Below are positions 1 to 9,400 of a stretch of DNA of 64,000 nt, piece after piece. The position numbers and the translations under genes are program-made. The DNA comes from Gari tellinella (taxonomy: Eukaryota; Mollusca; Bivalvia; Cardiida; Psammobiidae): positions 9,486,001 to 9,550,000 of the forward strand of contig OV277867.1 of assembly GCA_922989275.2 (NCBI GenBank). The letters run 5' to 3'. Position 1 is the stretch's first letter. The number at the start of each line of letters is the position of its first letter. The notes beneath the pieces were generated by a model that was given only the letters and a program-made list of their open reading frames with translations, was not told where the DNA came from and made no database searches.

Positions 1-176
1 TACACTCATATATATGTACCATAATAAATATTTTCTATATCCTAGCAGATGGTAGCTTAAAGCAGGCTGAAAATAAAGCAGAATGTGCCTTAAGGCACAT
101 TCTGCTTTACTTTCAACCTGCTTTAAGTGGTAACGTTTCTTCAAAACTGGAAACAGGCTATGGAGTAAAGGGTTAA
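1..176. mobile_element. Family A palindromic MITE, left end cut by window
   Basis: The right part of a family A copy: a hairpin with AAGCAGGCTGAAAATAAAGC arms centred near 93, then GGAGTAAAGGGTTAA. The first ~215 bases are repeated at 421-640 with almost no change (period 420 bp), so this copy and the next were made by one tandem duplication. Confidence 0.8.
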
Positions 177-350
177 CCTACACAGTAACCAATGACTAGA
201 GTTGATATACCAGGCTACTAACAAACAAGGTTGATACCATGAGTATATCAATAAACTTACCAACAAACCAGAGTCAATACTAGTCACATAATAAACTTAC
301 AAGTCAAACAGGTATATACCCTCCAAAACGGTTGACAGTTTACTAATAAA

Positions 351-592
351 CCCATTACCCCATAAATATGCTTTTATGCCTCTAATTTATTCCTCCAAGG
401 AAGAAAATAGTTCCAATTTATACACTCATATATATGTACCATAATAAATATTTTCTATATCCTAGCAGATGGTAGCTAAAAGCAGGCTGAAAATAAAGCA
501 GAATGTGCCTTAAGGCACATTCTGCTTTACTTTCAACCTGCTTTAAGTGGTCACGTATCTTCAAAACTGGAAACAGGCTATGGAGTACAGGG
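351..592. mobile_element. Family A palindromic MITE
   Basis: Runs from CCCATTACCCCATAAATATG to GGAGTACAGGG with TTAA at the right edge. The central hairpin is GAATGTGCCTTAAGGCACATTC flanked by AAGCAGGCTG/CAACCTGCTTT arms. Confidence 0.85.
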
Positions 593-678
593 TTAACCTA
601 CCTGAACAGTAACCAATGACTAGAGTTAATACCAGGCTACTAACAAACTAAGTTGATACCAGTATATAAATGAACTTA

Positions 679-925
679 CAGTGGAGAAAACGTTATTCTT
701 TCCCGTTAAAACGCAAACGCAAAACACTAAAACGTAGAAAAGTATAAGTTTTGGACAATTCTAATAATTCATGTTTATCTTGGTGGCAAACAGTTTTGAG
801 CCTGATCAGACGCCGGGTTACCCTGCGTCTGATCTGGCTCCAAACTGTTCAAACTGTTTGTAATAGAATTAATAGTTTGAGCATAAATGCGTTTATTGGG
901 AAAGAATAACATTTTCTCAACTGTG
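679..925. mobile_element. Family C palindromic MITE (TA target)
   Basis: Terminal repeats CAGTGGAGAAAACGTTATTC (left) and its diverged complement ending TCTCAACTGTG (right). The central palindrome has arms GAGCCTGATCAGACGC and GCGTCTGATCTGGCTC. The core is the CAAACAGTTT..GATCAGACGCC type shared with families E and F. Confidence 0.75.
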
Positions 926-1353
926 TACCAACAAACCAGAGTTGATACTAGTCTCAGTTTACTAATTAACAGTGTACGAATCTTCTAACAAACAGAATGA
1001 ATACCAATTAAGAAGGGTACCAATCAACTAGTAAACAGGGTGGTTACCAGCTTACTAGCAACATTGATAGATACATTGTATATGTACCAATGTACCAGAC
1101 ATCTACCAGACAAAAGGGATACCAGTCAAGTAGCCAAAATGATGCATACAAGTCAACGAAAAAAATGGATACCAGTCAACTGGCAAACAAGATGGATACC
1201 AGCTGAATAGGGAACAGGATGGATACCAGCCATCTAGCAAAACATGATGGATATGAATGAACTAGCAAATAATGTAAAACAAGCCTAAGAACTTATCTGA
1301 TAGTTTGTCAACCAGCCAAATAGTTCACTAATAAGTTAGCTAGTAACTCAATG

Positions 1354-1543
1354 CAGAGCTCCAGATAAGGGGAGTATTTCAAAAACTAAAATCTTTATTT
1401 TTGCATTTAACCCTATGGTGTCACTACTCATTAGAATCGTCTCGAAGAGACAATTCTAATGAGTAGTAACACCATAGGATTTGGTACTGAATTGAGTGAG
1501 AAAATGTTGAATTTGTTCAGTTTCCCTCTTATCTGGAGCCCTG
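1354..1543. mobile_element. Family D palindromic MITE (hAT-like)
   Basis: Terminal inverted repeats CAGAGCTCCAGATAAG and TTATCTGGAGCCCTG. The central hairpin has arms TACTCATTAGAATCGTCTC and its complement, with the usual GTGTCACTACTC / AGTAACACCATAG shoulders. Confidence 0.85.
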
Positions 1544-1581
1544 CCAATGGTTACCAACCAAATACTATATAAAAAGGTGGT

Positions 1582-1795
1582 AGGGCTCCAAGATAAGAAG
1601 GAGTAAACTGAACAAATCCAACATTAATTTTTCTCACTCCTTTCAGCATCAAATCCTATGATGTTACTACTCATTAGAACCGTCTTAAACACACGATTCT
1701 AAAGACCATTCTAATGAGAAGTGAATCCATAGGGATTAATGCAGAGATAAAAGATTTCAGTTTAGAAAAACTCCTCTTAGCTGAAGCTCTGGGGT
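1582..1795. mobile_element. Family D MITE, degenerate
   Basis: Inverse-orientation D copy: AGGGCTCCAAGATAAGAAGG at the left, AGCTCTGG at the right. The central arms (CTCATTAGAACCGTC) are partly duplicated and imperfect. Confidence 0.6.
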
Positions 1796-2034
1796 GGGTA
1801 CTAGTTACATTCTAAGACACTTGGTGTCTGAACAACAGCACTGTTTGACGACAATAATGCTTATTGACATATAAACATGTAAAAAAAGCCCAAAATCACA
1901 ATAAAAAACATGGCTACTACCAACACATCATGACAGCCACCATAGCTCAAAATAAGAAACGATTTTAACCCATTACTCCATAAATATGCCTTTTTATGGC
2001 TGTAAGTTATTCCTCCACTGACAAATAGAGGATC

Positions 2035-2142
2035 TTACATGAGTGCTCATTATTTATCATTTTTAATAAACGAGTTGACTAAAATAATATTAATTTTAGT
2101 CAACGAGTTTATTAAAATGATAAATAATGAGCACGAATGTGA
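2035..2142. repeat. Foldback palindrome
   Basis: Arms of about 41 bp (left from GTGCTCATTATTTATCATT, right ending AATGATAAATAATGAGCAC) with a 4-6 base loop. It is not flanked by any of the terminal repeats seen elsewhere in the window. Confidence 0.75.
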
Positions 2143-2448
2143 GATTCTGTTTATCACATAACAAGTTTAAGCACCTATTTAATTGATTGAAACCGAAGTT
2201 TGTAGACCCTCGGCTATATAGATTTTCCGCCAAAACCTTACGTTGTTTATGTTAACGACGTCGCAAATTACGTCCTTTGGCGTCCCGCTACATGCAGCGC
2301 TTGTGGACGAACAGGTTGGGCCGGAGCCCAAAAAACGATATTCCACTAGTGGATTACGATATTTACATAATGGCTTTATGTCACTCCCAGACTGCAAGTT
2401 ATGTGATAATTTTTTATACAGTTATGGATATGCACATTGTAACTTTAA

Positions 2449-2692
2449 CCCTTTACCCAATAACCATTTTATAACATTAAATACAGGTGATTACTTAAAG
2501 CAGGTTGAAAGTAAAGCAGAATGTGCCTTAAGGCACGTTCTGCTTTACTTTCAGCCTGCTTTAAACTACTGTCTGCTTGGCTATATAAAATATTTGTTAT
2601 GGTAATTGTTCATGAGTATATAAACTGGAACTACTTTCTTCAGCAGATGAATAATTTCAATACGCTAAAAGTCGCTTCTATAGGGGAAAGGG
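2449..2692. mobile_element. Family A MITE with TTAA duplication
   Basis: TTAA at 2445-2448 and 2693-2696 bracket CCCTTTACCCAATA ... GGGGAAAGGG. The palindromic core is GTGCCTTAAGGCAC with AAGCAGGTTGAAAGTAAAGC arms. A second, left-truncated family A copy follows directly (2697-2815). Confidence 0.88.
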
Positions 2693-2943
2693 TTAAGCAG
2701 GCTGAAAGTAAAGTAAAGAATGTGCCTTAAAGTACATCCTGCTTTACTGTCAATATGCTTTATGTTTAGTCATCTATCTTCAAAACTACAAACAGGCTAT
2801 AGAGTAAAGGGTTAATTTCAGTTGAGTCTGGATATAGCTCACACCCACTTAGTTTAATAAAGATATACATGTATATATAGTTCGATATTTTGGAGTTTTT
2901 ACAGTACTTGCTTAGGCCATACATACCCATATTTCAACGTTAA

Positions 2944-3188
2944 CCCATTACCTAATAAATACAACTTTTTTATGCCTATAATTTATTCCTCCACTGAAGG
3001 AAATAGTTCCCTTTTATACGGTCATGAGTATGTATCATAAGAAATATTTTCTATATCCTAGCAGTTAATAGCTTTAAGTGGGCTGAAAGAAAAGCAGAAT
3101 GAGCCTAAAGGCCCATTGTGCTTTATTTTTAACCAGCTTTAAGTGATCATCTTTCTTTAAAACTAGAAACAGGTTATGGGGTAATGGG
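2944..3188. mobile_element. Family A MITE
   Basis: TTAA at 2940-2943 and 3189-3192. The core hairpin is diverged (GAGCCTAAAGGCCC), an older copy. Confidence 0.82.
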
Positions 3189-3199
3189 TTAAAACATGG

Positions 3200-3720
3200 C
3201 TAAGCCATGTGTAAACTTTACAATATTCAGGGCTTTTTTCATCAATTTGGGGTAATGAAAAATATCCCTGGAATTCTGAATTTTCTTGACAAATCACTGA
3301 AAATTGGGAATTATGCATTTAAAAATTTAAACAAATTTACTAACAAATTTATTTGACTAATCAATGATGTTTCAATTTATTTACCCACGAACACTATATC
3401 CGGGTGTGTATGATGTTTCTTGAATAAGCCTAATCTTTGTGCCCTGCTTTTCAAACAGTTTACATGTGAATAGTACACTTGCCTTATGCAAACAGTGAAT
3501 ACCCAGATCAGAGGGCTCCTTATATGATCAGGGTCTACACTGTTTGTCATTTTGTCATAATTATATTCTAAAATCAACTCTAAACAGTCAAAAATGGACT
3601 TGATTAAGTTGAAAACTAAAAATTGTCCATTTGAGGTTTCAGGGAGGAAAGGGTTAATGCGAGTTTGAGATATTGATGAGATTTTACTGGATTCAAATCC
3701 TCATGTCTTCACCAAATCAT
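3200..3720. other. Intergenic/3' flank with a relic B-type core
   Basis: AT-rich sequence. At 3415-3660 it carries a worn B/K-like copy (CCCTGCTTTTCAAACAGTTT, CAGATCAGAGGGCTCC, TTTCAGGGAGGAAAGGGTTAA). The second palindrome arm is missing. No gene recognised. Confidence 0.5.
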
Positions 3721-3728
3721 ATGTTGAC

Positions 3729-4136
3729 CAGGGCTGCCATTTCTCTGGATTTTTCCAGAATCTTCCGATTTTTTATCCTGGCAGGTGGTAGCTTAAAGCA
3801 GGCTGACAGTAAAGTAGAATGCGCCTTAGGGTGCATTCTGCTTTACTTTCAGCATGCTTTAACCCATTAAGCCATACTGACTCATTTTAACTCATTGCGC
3901 AATATTCTCATACTGAATCATTTTGACACACTTTAATCTACTAGCTTGTATTGAGATAAGCATTGATAATTGTTTATCGCTTATGAGTTAATGGGTTAAG
4001 TGGCCTCGTGTCTTCAAACTGGAAATACACTGTGGGGTAAAGGGTTAAAGGTACATTTCGTAAAATTGCGCTTGCGGAAAAACAGATTTTTTTTTTAAAT
4101 CTTAGGATATTTCATGATCAACCTGTGGCAGCCCTG
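3729..4136. mobile_element. Family M MITE with nested family L element
   Basis: Terminal repeats CAGGGCTGCCATTTCTCTGG and GGCAGCCCTG with an exact 6-bp duplication GTTGAC (3723-3728, 4137-4142). Its interior is a family A type hairpin (AAGCAGGCTGACAGTAAAG). It is split by element L at 3863-3995. Confidence 0.85.
3863..3995. mobile_element. Family L small TTAA element inside family M
   Basis: 133 bp, CCCATTAAGCCATACTGAC ... TTATGAGTTAATGGG, bracketed by TTAA (3859-3862, 3996-3999). Removing it with one TTAA restores CTTTAAGTGG of the host hairpin. A second copy is at 6515-6645. Confidence 0.85.
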
Positions 4137-4430
4137 GTTGACCATAATTATATTGACATTCTTCAGGACTGGTGAAATGGTGATTATATTGACATTCTTC
4201 TGGTGAAACGGTGATTACCTTTGCAAGCAGTTTGGATCCAGATGAGAGACAGCATAATACAACATCTCATCAGGATCAAAACTGAACAAGAGGAGATTTC
4301 TTACCAATATAGCAAATTTGGTAATTCTTTGTGTTAAGACAGGTGGATGCTTAAAGCAAAAAGAAAGTAAATAAGAAAGCTGTTTTATTTTCAATTTGCT
4401 TCAAGCCATCACCAGGTCCTGTACTTACAG

Positions 4431-5180
4431 CGGACAAAACGTTATTCTTTCCCAATAAACACATTTACGCTATAACTATTTTTTTCGTTTCATAGTTTGG
4501 AGCCAGATTAGATGCTAGGTAACCGGGTGTCTGATCAGGCTCCAAGCTCTTTGCCACTCAAATTAAAAAGATAAGACAGATTTGTCAACAAGTTTTCATT
4601 TTCTACATTTTAGAGTATTGTGTTTGCATTTTGTTGATGTTTAACCCATTTCAGGGCTGCCAAAAGTTGACATGAAAAATCCCAAGATTTCCAAATTTGC
4701 ATTTTTCAAGTGCGATTTTACGAATCTGACCTTTACCCCATAGCCTTTTCTTGTTTTGTTGACATGCAACTACTTAAAGCAGGCTGTAAGTAAAGCATAA
4801 TGCGCCTTAGGGCGCATTCTGCTTTACTTTCAGCCTGCTTTAAGCTACCATGTACTGGGAATAAATCTGGAGATTTAGGAAAAATCTGGAGAAATGGCAG
4901 CCCTGCCATTTACCAATAAGCTGTTTCTAATTTTAAAGAGAAGCGACCACTTAAAGCAGGTTGAAAGTAAAGTAGAATGCGCATTAAGGCACATTCTGCT
5001 TCACTTTCAACCTACTTTAAGCTACCATCTGATAGAATATAGAACAAATTTCTTTTGATATAAACTCATGACTATAAATTGAATCTACTTTCTTGAGTGG
5101 ATGAATATTTTAAAGGCCTAAAAATGTGTATTTATGAGATAATGGGTTAAACGAGAAAGAAAAATGTCTTCTCCACTGTA
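4431..5180. mobile_element. Family C MITE split by nested A and M elements
   Basis: The left part (CAGCGGACAAAACGTTATTC, to 4644) and right end (AACGAGAAAGAAAAATGTC..CCACTG at 5147-5180) belong together. A family A copy (4645-5146, TTAA on both sides) is inserted at the host's GTTTAAACG. Inside that A copy sits family M (4652-4905). Confidence 0.8.
4652..4905. mobile_element. Family M MITE
   Basis: CAGGGCTGCCAAAAGTTGAC ... GGAGAAATGGCAGCCCTG with an exact 6-bp duplication CCATTT (4646-4651, 4906-4911). The core is the family A hairpin GCGCCTTAGGGCGC. Confidence 0.88.
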
Positions 5181-5300
5181 ACACCATCCAAGAATCATTA
5201 TGCTGAATAGTGGATTTATCAAAACAAGCTCAATACTGTGCCCTTTAATGCTTATGCAAGGGAAGGGGTAAAAGGGTGCTATGGCATTTATGTGGATTAA

Positions 5301-5544
5301 CTCTTTCCCCCATAGAAACGACTTTTAGCGTATTTAATTTCTTCCTCCGCTGAAGAAAATAGTTCCAGTTTATATCCTCATGAACAATTACCATTACAAA
5401 TATTTTAGATAGCCTAGCAGATTTTAGCTTAAAGCAGGCTGAAAGTAAAGCAGAATGTGCCTTAAGGCACATTCTGCTTTACTTTCAACCTGCTTTAAGT
5501 GGGCACCTGTCTTCAAAACTATAAACAGGCTATGGGGTAATGGG
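5301..5544. mobile_element. Family A MITE
   Basis: TTAA at 5297-5300 and 5545-5548. Inverse orientation (CTCTTTCCCCCATAGAAACG start). Hairpin GTGCCTTAAGGCAC is perfect over more than 30 bp per arm. Confidence 0.88.
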
Positions 5545-5718
5545 TTAAAGGGGTATTAAGATCATAATGGCTTGGCACTTAGAACAAACATCTACAGAAG
5601 TCAACACGTCTACATCTAATACAAATATTGCAAACCTGGTTGCCTTCTTCAAACCAGAGACATAATCCTCATCCAGACCTGCTGTCTAAAATCCCTGTCT
5701 TGGCCCATAATGCACATA

Positions 5719-6166
5719 CAGTGAAAACCTCTCTATTACTACCACAAAATTACGTTAATTACTACGTGTTTACGACAGGTCACTGCTTAAAGCAAGGTGA
5801 CAGTAAAACAGAAAGCTCCTTTAAGAGGTTTCTGTTTTACCGTCACCTTGCTTTAAGCTGTCACCTGTCTTTTATACAATCAATTAGCCTTCGTTTTAGT
5901 GATAGTACGTAGGAGAAAATGTTATTCTTTACCAATAAACGCGTTTACCCTAAAACTATTATTTGCAGTGCAAAGAGTTTGGAGCCAGATCAGACGCCGG
6001 GTAACCCGGCGTCTGATCAGGCTCCAAACTCTTTGCCACCAAGATAAACATGAATTATCAGAATTGTCCAAAAGTTGTACTTTTCTACATTTTAGTGATT
6101 TGCGTACGTTTGCGTTTAAACGGGAAAGAATAACGTTTTCTCCACTGTAATAGAGGGGTTTTACTG
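5719..6166. mobile_element. Family G MITE containing a family C copy
   Basis: G ends are CAGTGAAAACCTCTCTATTAC and GGGGTTTTACTG, flanked by TA. The palindrome has arms TTAAAGCAAGGTGACAGTAA and complement. A family C copy (5908-6147, TA on both sides, right end TCTCCACTG) is inserted in the right arm. Confidence 0.82.
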
Positions 6167-6275
6167 TATTTCATAAACAGTGGCATTTGCCGATATGTTA
6201 ACAACAACAAAAACAACAACTCTGTCAGTTATTTGTTGAGCAAATTCGAGTATCACACTTGTAGACCTGCCTTCA

Positions 6276-6463
6276 TCATAAGGGCCAGGGTAAATCATTA
6301 AAGTCTATTGGTCCGCCGAGGCCAGCGTCGGCTTCAAGAAGGCTCATGATCATAGACATGGCGACCTCGTCACCCTCGTCCGTGCCCGGAGTGTTGGATA
6401 TACTGTCTATCTCCTGTTCCTCTATCACTGTGTCCAGGAGAGAGCTCGAGTTTTGCTGATGAT
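6276..6463 (-). CDS. BMAL1: BMAL1 terminal exon (C-terminal transactivation domain)
   Basis: The coding part of the last exon follows acceptor TTTTTATCCAG and ends in TGA. It encodes [37 protein letters not shown], then [20 protein letters not shown] and LPWPL. In vertebrate BMAL1 the matching alpha-helix ([13 protein letters not shown]) binds CRY1 and CBP/p300, and the terminal Trp-Pro is the slow cis/trans switch; both are intact here. Drosophila CYCLE lacks this domain, so this animal has the full-length, vertebrate-like activator. The 3' UTR continues below 6276. I found no convincing AATAAA and do not place its end. Confidence 0.96.
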
Positions 6464-9400
6464 CTGGATAAAAACAAAGTTTAACCCATTAAATACGCCT
6501 TTTTACACCTATAACCCATTAAGCCATACTGACTCATATTAACTCATTGCGCAATAGCCTCATACTGACTCATTTTGACACTTTAATCCACTAGCTTGTA
6601 TTGAGATAAGCATTGATAAATATTTATCACTTATGAGTTAATGGGTTAATCTATTCCTCAACCAAAGAAAATAGATCCACTTTATACAGTCCTAAATATG
6701 TACCACAATAAATATTTCCTAAATTCCAGCTGATAGTAGCTTAAAGCAGGCTGAAAGTAAAGCAGAATGTGCCTTGAGGCACATTCTGCTTTACTTTCAA
6801 TCTGCTTTAAGTGGTCACCAAATTTCAAAAGTAGAAACCCGCTATGGAGTAAATGGATTAAACAGAAATTACAGTTAAGCTTAAGAATTTGAGAGACCAG
6901 ATGACAAATTGGATATTTTTTTTACTCAACATAATCTAAAAGTATGATACAATTGTTAAACGGTCATTAAATGTGAATGTTGAACTTAAACTTAACCTAA
7001 AACACATCACTGAAATGCATTTTTTTTTAAAGTTCTTAAATCATATATTTTCTGTCCTGTAAAAACCAATCGCCTAATCTGCCACAAATATTGTTTACCT
7101 TCAGTATGAAAAGCCTACTTTTAACTTTATTTACCTTTAGTATGAAAAGCAAATGGTTTATATACATATACGATAAAATACACAATGGTGTAACATTTGG
7201 GTGGCAGCCCAAGCAATGACAAATTTCTCTGCATCTAGTCAGGATCAAAACTGTTTGACAAGGCAAGTTGTAACTACAGTGGAAAAGACGTTATTCTTTC
7301 CCAATTAAAGCGTTTAAGCTTAAACTATTGTTTTGACTGCAAACAGTTTGGAGCCAGATCAGATGCCAGGTAACCTGGTATCTGATCAGGCTCCAAAACG
7401 TTTGCCACTGAAATTAAAATAAGTCATCAAAAAAATTTCAAAATATCATTTTCTCTGTTTTAGTGCATTGTATTGTGTTTGCGTTTAAACAAGAAAAAAA
7501 TAATGTCTTCTACCCTGAAACAGGTTAATCATGGAATTATACACTCACGGAATTGCAACCTCGCGTTATATTGCAAATCTCGTGCTGCACAAACGAGACT
7601 TCGCATGACTTGATAAGATAGTGTCTATCGGTAGTCAATATGATTATGTACGTTTCGAAGCATTGTTTACGGGTTTATATTCCCATGAATTGATAGGAAT
7701 GTCTGCCATGTCCTTTAAGGTACTTCGCATATGCGCGTAGTTTCCATACGATTGTTATGAAAATTGTGATGAAGAATGATAATAGCCTAAGAAATAATGT
7801 GTGTAAATATAGGCAAAATTTATCGTGTGGTTTGTCTTTAAGGTCTTTTTTCTGACAAAAACCTAGAATTTTGATGATTTTATTTTTCTTAAAAATGAAT
7901 AAAGCTAATGACTATTATTCTCGCCCAATAAGTAGTCCACAACATTCATTACAAGAAAAACTAAAAACATTTTGAATAAAGGTGTTCAGAAAGATGTTAT
8001 CAGCTATTTAAATTTTGCAAAATGCTAAAAAATTGAATTACAAAAAACTGACTCATTCAATGTATATTTGTTTTCATTTTATTCAAATATATGGTTGATG
8101 AACTAGTCAGTCTGAAAAAATTAGAAAATATTACAGTCAGGATTTGTTGTAATAACATATTTTCTTATTAAAATGTGAGATATTTGTTGTTTATATACAG
8201 TTACCTACCTTAGAATTAATACTTTGTCATTAAAATGCATTATTATTTATTCATGGACTTGCATACAAGGTTTATTATATTGTTTGAACATAATTATAAT
8301 GGGCAATATCGATCTTGAAAAGGTTAGCGTATTGATAAGCTTCAAGGTGTGGCTTTATAGTTCGATCAAATCGTTTACATGTATACCGATTTAATTGACT
8401 TGTAAGTTATTAAACTAAAACGTACAGGTAAGTGGACATATACTTGGACCGTAAACATCACTAGTACTAATCAACGAAGACTAAACATAACATGTCTCTT
8501 GATTACTGCGTTATGGATTGACAAGTCAATAAATTGGACAAAATAAAAATATTTGGATCGGATGGGTCTCGAACCTATGACCTTTGGATTGCTAGTCAAC
8601 CACTATAGTCAACCACTATACTAACTGCGCTATGAAGGATTATACTAATTTATATCAACATTTACTTTATATAAATTTTCTAGTATAAACACGTACGAAA
8701 AAAGTCTGTGTCGTCCAGACGCATATCCGCTCGCCCGCAAGACCGACTTCCGGTAGCGAAAGGCCTTAAATCCACTAAAATGTCAATAAATACACTTGCG
8801 TCAGTAAAGTTTCACCCCAGAAATGGCAGACAACGAGGCAAAAAGTGAAGATGTTGTCACGTGACACATAATCACGCAAAATTCAACCGCCGCAAGAGCT
8901 CAGATGCTCGCCTATCCAATTTTGCTGAGTTGCAATTCCGTCTTGTATAATTCTGTGGGTAAATGTAAGGAGGTAAGTGGTAACATGAGTATTGATATAG
9001 CTTACTGTCATGTCCTGAAGAAGGCACAGATATTCCGTTGGGACCATGGTGGGTGGTTAATACTGTAGGTGAGGATATAGAAGTTGATGTACTAGGCCGA
9101 TTACCTGCACAAACAAAACATACACTCAAAACTTGTGTTCAATTTTAGTAATGAACAATTCTGGGGCCTGTTTCATAAAACTTCTTAGGATAAATGTTGT
9201 CGTAAGTCAAAACTTTAAAATACATCTTATTTCTGATTATCTATCTTATCCTGTATTGTGACATCTCTTTGGAATCGTCTTTTCAAGAAAGAGGTGTCAC
9301 AAGACGGGATTAGATGGAGAAATAAATAATAATGTAGACTTTTATAATCTGACTTACGACATCTGTCGTACAAAGTTTTATAAAACTGGCCCCTGTGACT

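Larger units (their letters stand above)
175..1310. repeat. Degenerate minisatellite (GTTGATACCAG-type) with MITE insertions
   Basis: Many imperfect 28-35 bp units of the form 'ctagcaaacagg(a/t)tggataccag' are spread through this block, clearest at 1000-1260. It is interrupted by the family A copy at 351-592 and the family C copy at 679-925. No coding content. Confidence 0.6.

Noticed and set aside
2243..2605. 120-residue plus-strand frame
   Set aside because: Its second half is family A MITE sequence, the first half has no family resemblance and there is no splice or start context.
8556..8645. A functional tRNA gene
   Set aside because: Acceptor arms do not pair and the D/anticodon region is duplicated.
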